Shown here: in pieces, positions 41,206-50,528 of the stretch
Numbering within the stretch: position 1 is the stretch's first letter
Layout: every line of letters starts with the position of its first letter
The notes under the pieces: generated by a model
What the model was told of the DNA's origin: nothing
Databases searched by the model: none
What the model saw: the letters and a program-made list of their open reading frames with translations, nothing else
Position numbers and translations under genes: made by a program
Source of the DNA: Pseudomonas akapageensis
GTDB lineage: Bacteria > Pseudomonadota > Gammaproteobacteria > Pseudomonadales > Pseudomonadaceae
DNA: 64,000 bases
Assembly (NCBI RefSeq): GCF_011355085.1
Contig: NZ_VXCP01000011.1
Span: forward strand, 1-64,000
Direction of reading: 5' to 3'

Positions 41206-41240
41206 TCACTCGTCATCCCGCGCCGGAATCCACCACTCCT
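41179..41240. repeat. Right 62-bp direct repeat of the RiPP island
   Basis: Counterpart of 36740-36801 (57 of 62 bases the same). It spans the exporter stop and the last codons of the intact M20 gene. A perfect 18-base palindrome GCGCTCCCATGGGAGCGC (41169-41186) overlaps its edge, and an imperfect version sits at the same place in the left copy. Confidence 0.8.
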
Positions 41241-42789
41241 CGCCACGCACAGTGCGGATGTATTCCGGCCAGCGAAAACGATGGGGTGCCTGGAAATCCG
41301 CCGGCAGCAACGGCGCCTGCCAGTGCTCGCCACCGATGCCACCCCCGGTGCGCTCATTGAATTCAGCCTTGGCCGCATCGAGCAAATCGGCATCGCAGAA
41401 AAGATCGAGCAAGGTCGTGGCGATGGTTTTCGAAGCCACTTCGATCATCGGGTCGATGGTCTGGCGGATACCGCCCAAGGCGTTGGACACCCAGTCGGGG
41501 TACACATGGCCGGCCGGCGCCGAGAGCATGGGGCGTGCCACCAGCAGGCGCACGGTCGGGCAATGCCAGGTGTATTCGGGGTAGTCGTCGGAGGTCAGGT
41601 ACTTCTGCCATGCAGGCATCTGCAGGCGCATCTGACGCTCGCATTCCTGCGGCTCGATCAATTGCTCGGTGGCTGGCAGAAACGGCTCGGCCATCGGCTC
41701 CAGTCCCAGATTGCTCTGGATTTCCCGGGCAATCTCGCAAGCCTCCTCACCCCAGCGCGGCGCACCGACGCTGGCCAGGTTGTCGTAGGTCGCCTGCGCC
41801 AGCACGTGATTGGGCAAGCCACCACGGGATTTGCACACCCAGGTTTTCTTCCACTTGCAACCGGTGGCCATGGCCGCCGCGGCAGCGTTGTTGTCCATCA
41901 CCTGGGAAATGGTTTCGGCCTGTTCGATAGAATCGCAACGCAGCAGGTACTGAATCTGCGACAAGTGCGGTGGCAGGTTATCCGCCGTGGCCTGGCCGGC
42001 GGTCAGGATCGCCTCGTTATAACTCCACAACCCGGTGAACGGCAGGGTGGAACGGCGCAGGCTTTCGTTGAGGTTGTAGAAGTGCATCAGCGCATCGTTG
42101 GCGCCGGGTGCCCGTGCGGCCAGATGGTTCTGCGGAATCGGGCTGTAGCGATCGGCGGCGATCCAGTTCTCCGGATCCTCGCAGGTGAAACTGTAGATAT
42201 AGGCGTAGGCAATGCCGCAGTGGGTATCCCAGGTAGTGGTGTTGTTCAGCGGCAGCATGTACGTGGGGTGAAAGCTGATGGCGGCATCGAGGTCATTGTA
42301 ATAACCCTTGGCGGCATGCACCGGCTTGGAAGCACGAAGCTTTTCCGCGGGCTCACCAAAGAATTTGATCGTGCCCTGAATACCGAATTCGAGCATCGCC
42401 GCCTTGGCTGCCAGCACCCCGCCCAGCGCGCTGATGCCCAGCGCCGAGTGCGGGTCCGTGTGCCCCGGAGCAAAGCGCGACAGCCCTTCACGCGGCATCT
42501 TGCGCGTGGCGGCCGCCTGGCAATTGCCGGGGACCGCGTCGTACTCGGCGTAGGTCGCAAGCACCGGCCCCTGGCCATTGCTGAAGGTGGCGCAGAAGGC
42601 GGTCGGCATGCCACCGCTGCCCTCTTCGACCGTAAAGCCTTCCTTGCGCAACAGCTCCACATACCAGGCACAGGACTTGTACTCGCGAAACGCCGGTTCC
42701 GCGTAGTGCCAGATGATCTGGTGCCAGTCCGACAGCTGTTGGCGGTTGTGGTCGACCCAATCCAGGGCAAATTTTTTCTGCGACTGCAT
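41206..42789 (-). CDS. M20-family amidohydrolase (AbgB-like)
   Basis: A 527-residue metallo-amidohydrolase of the aminobenzoyl-glutamate utilisation B type. Visible features are the metal-site segments LATYAEYDAVPG and CQAAATRK/APGHTDPHSALG near residues 75-120, EPAEKLRASKP, and the C-terminal IGGEHWQAPLL. AbgB-type enzymes cleave p-aminobenzoyl-glutamate or related amides in the cytoplasm. The start at 42789 follows GGGAGC; an ATG 15 bases upstream is possible. Its 3' end is the target copied in the boundary repeats of the RiPP island. Its codon use and GC match the chromosome, so I treat it as host, not island, DNA. Confidence 0.87.
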   Translation of the reverse strand: MQSQKKFALDWVDHNRQQLSDWHQIIWHYAEPAFREYKSCAWYVELLRKEGFTVEEGSGGMPTAFCATFSNGQGPVLATYAEYDAVPGNCQAAATRKMPREGLSRFAPGHTDPHSALGISALGGVLAAKAAMLEFGIQGTIKFFGEPAEKLRASKPVHAAKGYYNDLDAAISFHPTYMLPLNNTTTWDTHCGIAYAYIYSFTCEDPENWIAADRYSPIPQNHLAARAPGANDALMHFYNLNESLRRSTLPFTGLWSYNEAILTAGQATADNLPPHLSQIQYLLRCDSIEQAETISQVMDNNAAAAAMATGCKWKKTWVCKSRGGLPNHVLAQATYDNLASVGAPRWGEEACEIAREIQSNLGLEPMAEPFLPATEQLIEPQECERQMRLQMPAWQKYLTSDDYPEYTWHCPTVRLLVARPMLSAPAGHVYPDWVSNALGGIRQTIDPMIEVASKTIATTLLDLFCDADLLDAAKAEFNERTGGGIGGEHWQAPLLPADFQAPHRFRWPEYIRTVRGEEWWIPARDDE

Positions 42790-42932
42790 GCGGCTTGCTC
42801 CCAAATACTCTTCAGACTAAACGGTGTCCCGAAGCCCCTAGTATTGGTGAGCTAACAATTACATCAATCGAATTTAATTGGCGGTGTTGTCAAATTTTAT
42901 TGAACAAAGCAAGGTCGGGGGGGGGTGAGCGC

Positions 42933-43088
42933 CTACCTGTCGTTCAGCCATTCGATGTGGTCGTCCAGGTCCTCCTGATCCACCGGATCAAGATCTTCAA
43001 GGTCGCCCTCCTCTTCGTCTTCTCCGTAAAACTCATGATCGAGCAAATGGTCATGCTCGGGTTCGTGGATATCGGTCTGATCACTCAT
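42933..43088 (-). CDS. 51-residue strongly acidic small protein
   Basis: Reading back from the ATG at 43088 (AGGAAA before it) gives a 51-residue protein beginning MSDQTDIHEPEHDHLL and ending HIEWLNDR. About half the residues are Asp or Glu. Such acidic conserved hypotheticals occur in Pseudomonas, but I know no function. The ribosome site and biased composition favour a real gene. Confidence 0.6.
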   Translation of the reverse strand: MSDQTDIHEPEHDHLLDHEFYGEDEEEGDLEDLDPVDQEDLDDHIEWLNDR

Positions 43089-43173
43089 AAAGGTTTCCTG
43101 CGTTGACTGCACTGCGCGAAGGTCACCTGTATAAGCGTGCTCTACCTCTCAGTCAACGATCAGGCGATAACCA

Positions 43174-43199
43174 CTGACCAGGTGCAGTGACCTGGTCAG
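43174..43199. terminator. Perfect stem-loop after the DUF2388 gene
   Basis: CTGACCAGGT and ACCTGGTCAG form a ten-pair stem with loop GCAGTG. No T-run follows on either strand, so it is at best a weak terminator or a processing hairpin for the DUF2388 transcript. Confidence 0.4.
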
Positions 43200-43213
43200 C
43201 GACCAGCAGACAA

Positions 43214-43513
43214 TCATTCACGGGTGAGGAGCGCTCTGGCCAACTCTTCGTCACTGGCCTTGAGGCCTGGATGATCCTGTCGAATCTGCTTGAGCAACGA
43301 CTCAAGGTAAGCTCCGCGAATAGCGCCGCCGCTACCGACGAAGCTGGAAAGCTCATCGCGGGCGGGAGTCACGATCTTGTCGTCCTTGAACGTTGAGTAG
43401 AGCGACGCGGAAAGTCCAGCCGAAGTCGCGACATCCCCGGCATCAACATCTGCCAGGGTCGACCCAAAGGGCAGGCAAAGCACTAGCGCAGGGATGAGCA
43501 TAATATGGCGCAT
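43214..43513 (-). CDS. DUF2388-family exported small protein
   Basis: A 99-residue protein with a signal peptide (MRHIMLIPALVLCLPFGSTLA) and the conserved core PARDELSSFVGSGGAIRGAYLE typical of the Pseudomonas DUF2388 family. The start at 43513 follows GGAGGA; 14 further upstream residues are open but lack a ribosome site. Location is periplasmic; function is unknown. Confidence 0.82.
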   Translation of the reverse strand: MRHIMLIPALVLCLPFGSTLADVDAGDVATSAGLSASLYSTFKDDKIVTPARDELSSFVGSGGAIRGAYLESLLKQIRQDHPGLKASDEELARALLTRE

Positions 43514-43689
43514 GACGTGTCCTCCAAAAGCATGAAGCCAATAAGGGCTGACCACATACTTTTACGATGCATGGCGCCAGATGGAAGTTCCTTGCAAAGG
43601 GACCTGGATCACCCGCGAAGAATTCCCAGCCTTTGATGTCGCTGCACCTTCACGTACGCCCACGAAACGTGCCGCGGGTCGTCACGTTT

Positions 43690-43796
43690 TAGAGACACCC
43701 GACGAGTAGTATTTGGCTATGTTCTCTCCCCCGACTGGGAGACCGGGAGAACATGGAACCCCCCGAAAGGGCCAGTTTCCGGGGGGTTTGTTTTTT
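43690..43796 (+). ncRNA. Candidate small RNA with intrinsic terminator
   Basis: No frame fits this stretch. ATGTTCTC...GAGAACAT (43719-43754) forms a first hairpin. AACCCCCCG...CGGGGGGTT (43757-43788) followed by TGTTTTTT is a strong rightward terminator with no gene ahead of it, so a short transcript starting near 43690 is plausible. On the minus strand the same dyad may end the GIY-YIG gene. Confidence 0.45.
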
Positions 43797-43803
43797 CTCT
43801 TCT

Positions 43804-44235
43804 CTACTCTCGGTGCTTACCGGCCCGACCGACATACGAAAATCCTCCGTCCGCCTCCCTCTGTCGCTCAATGGCTCGGGCCTCCTCGCGTGTCGAAGTG
43901 ACTCGAAAAAGGACATAACAGCACTCCTCCAGGAACGCCTGTCGGCCAGTTTCTGTTTTCAAGTCATACCCCTCTACAGGTGAGGAGAAATACAAATGCT
44001 TGGCCAAAATCGATTGCTTACTGGTTACGTCAGATGGATTATCCCAGTCGCCACCAATTTTAAGAACCAGTCGGTTCTGACGAGACTTTCGATGCTGGAT
44101 CAATCTTTTCCGCAAATCCTTTCCGATACCGACTTTTAGCGCGAGGCCGTCGACCGTGTAAATTTCGTAGATACCTGGTTTGTCCGGAACCGCGCGCTCT
44201 ATCTCAGAAAAACGAATCCTGATCATTTCCGTCAT
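43804..44235 (-). CDS. GIY-YIG-like domain protein
   Basis: A 143-residue protein. Residues ~15-45 (GIYEIYTVDG, LKVGIGKDLRKRLIQH) match the GIY-YIG fold pattern; the remainder is unfamiliar. The start at 44235 (MTEMIRIRF) follows AGGGAGAAG; the upstream open frame is not domain-like. Nuclease activity is uncertain because the motif is degenerate. It is an orphan gene in a region of debris near tRNA-Pro, which hints at acquired DNA. Confidence 0.6.
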   Translation of the reverse strand: MTEMIRIRFSEIERAVPDKPGIYEIYTVDGLALKVGIGKDLRKRLIQHRKSRQNRLVLKIGGDWDNPSDVTSKQSILAKHLYFSSPVEGYDLKTETGRQAFLEECCYVLFRVTSTREEARAIERQREADGGFSYVGRAGKHRE

Positions 44236-44443
44236 TCGGCTTCTCCCTGACTTTGGGAATAATCTAAAGCATAGCTTTACAAGATCCGAACCAGTCAGTG
44301 CAAGGGATGCGCTGCTGGCCGCGTATGCTGATGAGGTGAAGGCGGGAAGGATTGTCCGGAAGACTGAATAGCCATGCGTTCTGGCGGGCGTATGCGCGCT
44401 AGATACTGAAAAAACGAGCAATGCCCTGCAAAACGGTTACTCA

Positions 44444-44647
44444 ATGAAGAAGAAGCTGACAGACAGTAAAGCAGCAGTGACTGCTGCTGAAATTGAGCGC
44501 TCTATCCAAGCCCTGAACAAAATGGCTGAACGCCTATGGGGTGATGGCCGGGAAGCCGAGGCGAAAGCTCTCCTCGATGCCTTGGACGCATTAAACCGGG
44601 CGCTTGATCGGATCAGGATTGGAGAGAGTCGCAGAGTTCTCCATTAA
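44444..44647 (+). CDS. Small helical hypothetical protein
   Basis: A 67-residue charged protein rich in Ala, Glu, Leu and Lys that should form a helical hairpin (EIERSIQALNKMAERLW, EAEAKALLDALDALNRAL). No clear ribosome site precedes it and I do not recognise the family. Just upstream, on the same strand, a frame ends in LLAAYADEVKAGRIVRKTE (stop near 44370), which looks like the tail of a lost gene. Confidence 0.45.
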   Translation: MKKKLTDSKAAVTAAEIERSIQALNKMAERLWGDGREAEAKALLDALDALNRALDRIRIGESRRVLH

Positions 44648-44780
44648 AGGGTACAAATCAGCTGGCGCGTTATGTTGCCGGCTACGCTTGTTCATGTGCC
44701 GGATGGGTAGGCCATTCCATCTGTAGGCCTCTCCTGACGGTCAATATGGCAAGCAATTGTGCTTGCCATTGGGAGGCAGC

Positions 44781-45140
44781 ATGAAACTTCTAAGCGTTTC
44801 TGCCGTCAGCATTAGCCTTAGCTTCTTCGGAGCAGTCGCCGCACAGGCTGAAGAGGTGCTTTCGCAAACAGGCGACACCACCACGGGTGCCGGATTCGGA
44901 GCAGGCACTGGCATGCTGGTCGGTGGTGCGGGGGACAGCCCTGTAGGAGCACTGCTCGGTGCAGGTATTGGGCTATTAGTCGGGCATGGTGTGCAAACTG
45001 CTACCGGCCTGGAAGAACGCGCCTACAGAGTTCGCAGCAGTACCGGTGAAGAACAAGTGGTGCGCTCCCCACACGAGGAGTTCGCAATCGGCCAGCAGGT
45101 CGAGGTCAACGGAAGGCGACTGCATACCGTGGCTCCTTAG
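44781..45140 (+). CDS. Exported glycine-zipper small protein
   Basis: A 119-residue protein with a signal peptide (residues ~1-25, ending AAQAEE), then a glycine-zipper stretch (TTGAGFGAGTGMLVGGAG, GALLGAGIGLLVG) that suggests membrane insertion, and a short C-terminal beta-rich tail (QVEVNGRRLH). It resembles small outer-membrane glycine-zipper proteins. The start at 44781 follows GGGAGGC. A clean terminator follows. Confidence 0.7.
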   Translation: MKLLSVSAVSISLSFFGAVAAQAEEVLSQTGDTTTGAGFGAGTGMLVGGAGDSPVGALLGAGIGLLVGHGVQTATGLEERAYRVRSSTGEEQVVRSPHEEFAIGQQVEVNGRRLHTVAP

Positions 45141-45166
45141 GTAGATCGTTTTAGCACGAAGAAGAG

Positions 45167-45191
45167 AGCCCGCCGTCGAGCGGGCTTTTTT
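45167..45191 (+). terminator. Intrinsic terminator after the glycine-zipper gene
   Basis: AGCCCGC and GCGGGCT pair around a short loop and are followed by TTTTTT. Confidence 0.85.
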
Positions 45192-45199
45192 GTGGCCAA

Positions 45200-45280
45200 T
45201 CAGAACGGCGCCTCTTCCTCCTCGCGCCACTCATCGGCCACCGGCTCGTCACTCTCCTGCTTCTCCCACTCCCGGTACCA
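45200..45280 (-). pseudogene. Gene fragment with SSB-like acidic tail
   Basis: A 26-residue open stretch bounded upstream by a stop reads WYREWEKQ...WREEEEAPF. The acidic end with final Pro-Phe recalls single-stranded-DNA-binding protein tails. No start codon precedes it, so it looks like the 3' remnant of a phage or plasmid gene beside tRNA-Pro. From 45281 to 45493 I see no gene, only a GCGCGGGTTT-type tandem motif near 45450-45485. Confidence 0.3.
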
Positions 45281-45493
45281 TCAGTGGGAGGTCAGTAAAC
45301 CGATGAACAAAACCGCACTTGCCTCTACCGGCGACGGAGTGGGTATTCCCGTACAACGACACCGCCATGCCTCGGTTAGTCCAGCTTCTTCCCACAAGAT
45401 TCCCTGCAGTGCCAAACAAGTAGCCTCCTCACAGCAGGGTAGTTTTGCGCCAGTTTTGCGCGGGTTTGCGCGGGTTTGCGCGGAGCGAAAATG

Positions 45494-45530
45494 AAAAAGG
45501 GGACCAGCACCGTAAGTGACTGATCCCCTT
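45494..45530 (-). terminator. Terminator after tRNA-Pro
   Basis: On the minus strand AAGGGGA...TCCCCTT forms a stem and is followed by TTTTTC, directly after the CCA end of the tRNA. Confidence 0.7.
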
Positions 45531-45539
45531 ATCAAAATA

Positions 45540-45616
45540 TGGTCGGGACGGAGTGATTCGAACACTCGACCCCTAGCACCCCATGCTAGTGCGCTACCGG
45601 ACTGCGCTACGCCCCG
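45540..45616 (-). tRNA. tRNA-Pro(GGG)
   Basis: A 77-nt cloverleaf on the minus strand: acceptor CGGGGCG/CGTCCCG with A discriminator and encoded CCA, D arm GCGCAGTCCGGTAGTGC, anticodon stem CTAGC/GCTAG with loop ATGGGGT (anticodon GGG), and T loop GTTCGAATC. It is adjacent to fragmentary acquired DNA, as is usual for tRNA integration targets. Confidence 0.97.
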
Positions 45617-45707
45617 ACTAGGCGTGAAACCTGTTCCCGTACTTGCGGGAACGCTTAAGAATATACCTTAAGCTTTTGAATTGTGGAAGTATTTTTAACG
45701 CGTTGTT

Positions 45708-46064
45708 TCACTTGCGTAACACCACCAGCACATCTTCCAGTTCCGAGATCATCTGGCGGATCAGTTGCTTGTATTGCGTGGTGTCGTCCTTGGCTTCATC
45801 GCCCGACAGGCGCAGGCGTGCGCCGCCGATGGTGAAGCCCTGGTCGTACAGCAAGGCGCGGATCTGCCGGATCATCAGCACGTCCTGGCGCTGATAATAC
45901 CGACGGTTTCCGCGGCGCTTGACCGGGTTGAGTTGAGGGAATTCCTGTTCCCAGTACCGCAGTACGTGGGGTTTTACAGCGCAAAGTTCACTCACTTCAC
46001 CAATGGTGAAGTAGCGTTTGCCAGGAATCGGCGGAAGCTCGTCGTTATGACTTGGTTCCAGCAT
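45708..46064 (-). CDS. MerR-family transcriptional regulator downstream of ihfA
   Basis: A 118-residue protein with a MerR helix-turn-helix ([20 protein letters not shown], then [17 protein letters not shown]) and a short C-terminal dimer helix; no metal-binding cysteines. It is the small MerR gene that follows ihfA in pseudomonads, and it overlaps the ihfA 3' end by 20 bases, so the two are co-translated. The target genes are unknown to me. Confidence 0.9.
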   Translation of the reverse strand: MLEPSHNDELPPIPGKRYFTIGEVSELCAVKPHVLRYWEQEFPQLNPVKRRGNRRYYQRQDVLMIRQIRALLYDQGFTIGGARLRLSGDEAKDDTTQYKQLIRQMISELEDVLVVLRK

Positions 46065-46347
46065 ATGCCTCAACTCGGGCCTTCAACTTCTGCCCTGGAC
46101 GAAAGGTGACCACACGGCGAGCCGTGATCGGGATTTCTTCTCCCGTCTTTGGATTGCGGCCAGGCCGCTGGCGTTTGTCGCGCAGGTCGAAATTGCCGAA
46201 ACCGGACAATTTGACCTGCTCGTTGTCTTCGAGAGCGTGCCTGATTTCCTCGAAAAACAGTTCGACCAATTCCTTGGCTTCCCGTTTATTCAGGCCCAGC
46301 TCTTCATAAAGACGTTCGGCCATTTCAGCTTTCGTCAGAGCCCCCAT
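46045..46347 (-). CDS. ihfA: Integration host factor alpha subunit
   Basis: A 100-residue HU/IHF protein with the DNA-binding arm [12 protein letters not shown] and the N-terminal [14 protein letters not shown]. With IhfB it bends DNA at promoters, origins and recombination sites. It starts three bases after pheT stops, the order known from gamma-proteobacteria. Confidence 0.98.
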   Translation of the reverse strand: MGALTKAEMAERLYEELGLNKREAKELVELFFEEIRHALEDNEQVKLSGFGNFDLRDKRQRPGRNPKTGEEIPITARRVVTFRPGQKLKARVEAYAGTKS

Positions 46348-46350
46348 ACG

Positions 46351-48729
46351 CTACATCCTTAACGTGGCGTTCAACCTTTGTTCGAGCGAGGTGAGGATCG
46401 CTTGGGTCGTGGAACTCACCTCATCGTCATTAAGAGTGCGCGATGGATGCTGCCAGGTCAAGCCAACTGCAAGGCTTTTTCTATGGGGATCAATGCCTTT
46501 ACCCTGATAGACGTCAAAGAGCCTGAGGTCCGTGAGCCATTCGCCTGCATTTTCACGGATTACTTCAAGCACGGCACTGGCCGCAACGTCCTTGTCTGCC
46601 AGCAACGCCAGGTCACGACGCACTTCAGGAAAGCGCGACAACTCCTGGAATTTCGGCATTTTACCCAGCGCCACTTGTGCCAGAACCAGCTCGAAAACGA
46701 ATACCGGACGGTCCAGACCCAGGGTTTTCGACAATTCAGGGTGGATCGCGCCGATGTAACCGACTTCGCGACCATCACGCTCGATGCGCGCGGTTTGACC
46801 CGGGTGCAGCGCAGGGTGTTTACCCGGCACGAAGGTGAACGCGTCCAGGGCACCGGCATGACCCAGCAGTGCTTCCACATCGGCCTTGACGTCGAAGAAG
46901 TCCAGGGTGTCGCGGCCCTGCGCCCAGCCTTCCGGCAGACGGCTGCCGCACGCCACACCGGCGAGCATCGGCTCTTGCTTCAAACCTTCCAGCTGACCGA
47001 CGAAGCGCAGGCCGCTTTCGAACAGGCGCACGCGATCCTGTTGACGGTTCAGGTTGTGCGCAAGCGCCTTGACCAGGCCTGGCCACAGGGACGAGCGCAT
47101 GGCGGCCATGTCGTTGGAAATCGGGTTGGCCAGCAACAGCGGCTTGACGCCCGGGTTGAACAGTTCGAACTGTTTCGGATCGATGAAGCTGTAGGTAATC
47201 GCCTCCTGGTAACCGCGGGCCACCAGCAGACGGCGCAGCTCAGGCAGGTCGCTACGCGCTTCAGCCTTGGCTTGCGGCGCCAGGCGGGCTTGCGGGTAGC
47301 GAACCGGCAAGCGGTTGTAACCGTACAGACGTGCCAGTTCTTCGATCAGGTCGACTTCCAGGCTGATATCGAAGCGATGGCTTGGCACTTCGACGCGCCA
47401 CTGCCCTGCCCCATCGGCAGCAATGGTCAGGCCCAGGCCGCCGAGCAGACGCTCGACTTCGGCCGAATCCATTTCCATGCCCAGCATCTGGGTGATGCGC
47501 TCGGCACGCAGGGTGATCGGTGCAATCGACGGCAGATGCTGCTCGCTGACGGCTTCGATGATCGGGCCAGCGTCGCCGCCAGTGATTTCCAGCAGCAGGC
47601 CGGTGGCGCGCTCCATGGCTTCACGGGCCAGCTGCCAGTCCACGCCACGCTCGTAGCGGTGCGAAGCATCGGTGTGCAGGCCATAGGAACGCGCCTTGCC
47701 GGCAACGGCGATCTGATCGAAGAAGGCACTTTCCAGGAAAATGTCGCGAGTGGTCGCGGACACGCCGCTGTGCTCGCCACCCATCACACCGGCGATGGCC
47801 AGGGCGCGGGTGTGGTCGGCGATCACCAGCGTATCGCTACGCAGGGTGACTTCCTGACCGTCGAGCAGGACCAGCTTCTCGCCTTCGTCGGCCATGCGCA
47901 CACGAATGCCGCCGTTGATTTCGGCGAGATCGAAGGCGTGCAGAGGTTGGCCCAGCTCCAGCATCACGTAGTTGGTGATGTCTACCGCCGCGTCGATGCT
48001 GCGCACGTCGGCGCGACGCAGGCGCTCGACCATCCACAGCGGGGTCGGCCGGGACAGGTCGACGTTACGGATAACACGCCCCAGGTAACGCGGGCACGCT
48101 GCCGGCGCCAATACTTCTACCGGACGCACTTCGTCGTGCACGGCAGGGACGGCGGCCACAACCGGACGCGTGACCTCGGCGGCATACAGCGCACCGACTT
48201 CACGGGCCAGGCCCGCCAGCGACAGGCAGTCGCCGCGGTTCGGGGTCAGGTCGACCTCGATGCTGGCGTCGTCCAGTTGCAGGTAGACACGGATATCCTG
48301 ACCCACTGGCGCATCGGCCGGCAGCTCCATCAGACCGTCGTTGCCTTCACCGACCTGCAGCTCGGACTGCGAGCAGAGCATGCCGTTGGATTCGACGCCG
48401 CGCAGCTTGGCTTTCTTGATCTTGAAGTCACCCGGCAGTTCGGCACCAAGGGTGGCGAACGGGATCTTCAGGCCCGGGCGCACGTTGGGCGCGCCGCAGA
48501 CGACCTGGAAGGTCTCGCTGCCGTTGCTGACCTGGCAGACGCGCAGCTTGTCGGCATCGGGGTGTTGTTCGGTGCTCAGCACTTCACCGACGATCACGCC
48601 GGTGAATTCGCCAGCGGCCAGGGTAACGCTGTCGACTTCAAGGCCTGCCATCGACAGGCGGGCGACCAATTCGTCGCGGCTTACCTGCGGGCTTACCCAG
48701 CCGCGCAGCCATTGTTCACTGAATTTCAT
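46351..48729 (-). CDS. pheT: Phenylalanyl-tRNA synthetase beta subunit
   Basis: A 792-residue protein of the expected length. An EMAP/tRNA-binding domain is at the N-terminus (GVIVGEVLSTEQHPDADKL), B3/B4 editing domains follow, then a class II-like core, and a ferredoxin-fold anticodon-binding domain at the C-terminus (FPEVRRDLAL). It forms the alpha2-beta2 enzyme with PheS, which lies 35 bases upstream. Confidence 0.98.
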   Translation of the reverse strand: MKFSEQWLRGWVSPQVSRDELVARLSMAGLEVDSVTLAAGEFTGVIVGEVLSTEQHPDADKLRVCQVSNGSETFQVVCGAPNVRPGLKIPFATLGAELPGDFKIKKAKLRGVESNGMLCSQSELQVGEGNDGLMELPADAPVGQDIRVYLQLDDASIEVDLTPNRGDCLSLAGLAREVGALYAAEVTRPVVAAVPAVHDEVRPVEVLAPAACPRYLGRVIRNVDLSRPTPLWMVERLRRADVRSIDAAVDITNYVMLELGQPLHAFDLAEINGGIRVRMADEGEKLVLLDGQEVTLRSDTLVIADHTRALAIAGVMGGEHSGVSATTRDIFLESAFFDQIAVAGKARSYGLHTDASHRYERGVDWQLAREAMERATGLLLEITGGDAGPIIEAVSEQHLPSIAPITLRAERITQMLGMEMDSAEVERLLGGLGLTIAADGAGQWRVEVPSHRFDISLEVDLIEELARLYGYNRLPVRYPQARLAPQAKAEARSDLPELRRLLVARGYQEAITYSFIDPKQFELFNPGVKPLLLANPISNDMAAMRSSLWPGLVKALAHNLNRQQDRVRLFESGLRFVGQLEGLKQEPMLAGVACGSRLPEGWAQGRDTLDFFDVKADVEALLGHAGALDAFTFVPGKHPALHPGQTARIERDGREVGYIGAIHPELSKTLGLDRPVFVFELVLAQVALGKMPKFQELSRFPEVRRDLALLADKDVAASAVLEVIRENAGEWLTDLRLFDVYQGKGIDPHRKSLAVGLTWQHPSRTLNDDEVSSTTQAILTSLEQRLNATLRM

Positions 48730-48764
48730 CCTGCTCTCCTAAAGATTCGTTACGGGCGTGCGAC

Positions 48765-49867
<1,103 letters not shown>

Positions 49868-49887
49868 CGGGTGATTGTCGGGGGTAC

Positions 49888-50244
49888 TTAAGCCAGAACG
49901 GCTTTAGCCTTCTCGACAATCGCAGCAAACGCCGCTTTTTCGTTCACTGCCAGATCAGCCAGAACCTTACGGTCGATCTCGATCGACGCTTTTTTCAGGC
50001 CAGCGATGAAACGGCTGTAGGACAGACCGTTGGTACGCGCACCAGCGTTGATACGAGCGATCCACAGAGCGCGGAACTGACGTTTTTTCTGACGACGGTC
50101 ACGGTAGGCGTATTGGCCTGCCTTGATTACCGCTTGCTTGGCAACACGGAATACGCGCGAGCGTGCACCGTAGTAACCTTTAGCAAGTTTCAGAATTTTC
50201 TTGTGACGCTTACGGGCAATGACGCCACGCTTTACACGAGCCAT
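49888..50244 (-). CDS. rplT: 50S ribosomal protein L20
   Basis: A 118-residue basic protein, the normal L20 length, with [20 protein letters not shown] and [14 protein letters not shown]. It is needed early in 50S assembly and represses its own operon in E. coli. It lies in the usual infC-rpmI-rplT order. Confidence 0.98.
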   Translation of the reverse strand: MARVKRGVIARKRHKKILKLAKGYYGARSRVFRVAKQAVIKAGQYAYRDRRQKKRQFRALWIARINAGARTNGLSYSRFIAGLKKASIEIDRKVLADLAVNEKAAFAAIVEKAKAVLA

Positions 50245-50273
50245 GAGTAATTTCCTCTATTCTTAACCAAAAA

Positions 50274-50468
50274 TTAACGAAGACGCAGCATGCGCTCGAC
50301 TTTTTGCACGTCGGACGGGTGCAGCAAGCTGCTACCGCGCAGTTGACGCTTACGCTTGGTCGACATTTTGGTCAGGATGTGGCTCTTGAAAGCGTGCTTG
50401 TGCTTGATGCCGTTAGCAGTTTTCAGAAACCGCTTGGCAGCACCACTTTTAGTTTTCATCTTTGGCAT
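50274..50468 (-). CDS. rpmI: 50S ribosomal protein L35
   Basis: A 64-residue basic protein ([26 protein letters not shown]) of the normal L35 length. It lies between infC and rplT, 29 bases before the L20 start, and should be translationally coupled with it. Confidence 0.98.
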   Translation of the reverse strand: MPKMKTKSGAAKRFLKTANGIKHKHAFKSHILTKMSTKRKRQLRGSSLLHPSDVQKVERMLRLR

Positions 50469-50528
50469 GTTCGGATACTCCGCATTCAGTGGATAAACAT
50501 AATCGCAAGGCCTGCCGTGCCCTGTTGA

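Noticed and set aside
42918..42926. Run of nine G near the acidic small gene, as a phase-variation tract
   Set aside because: It lies outside the coding frame and away from any recognisable promoter; a polymerase-slippage or sequencing effect is as likely.
44180..44371. 63-codon rightward frame as a gene
   Set aside because: Its first third is opposite the GIY-YIG start and it has no ribosome site; only the last ~30 residues look protein-like, so it is treated as debris.
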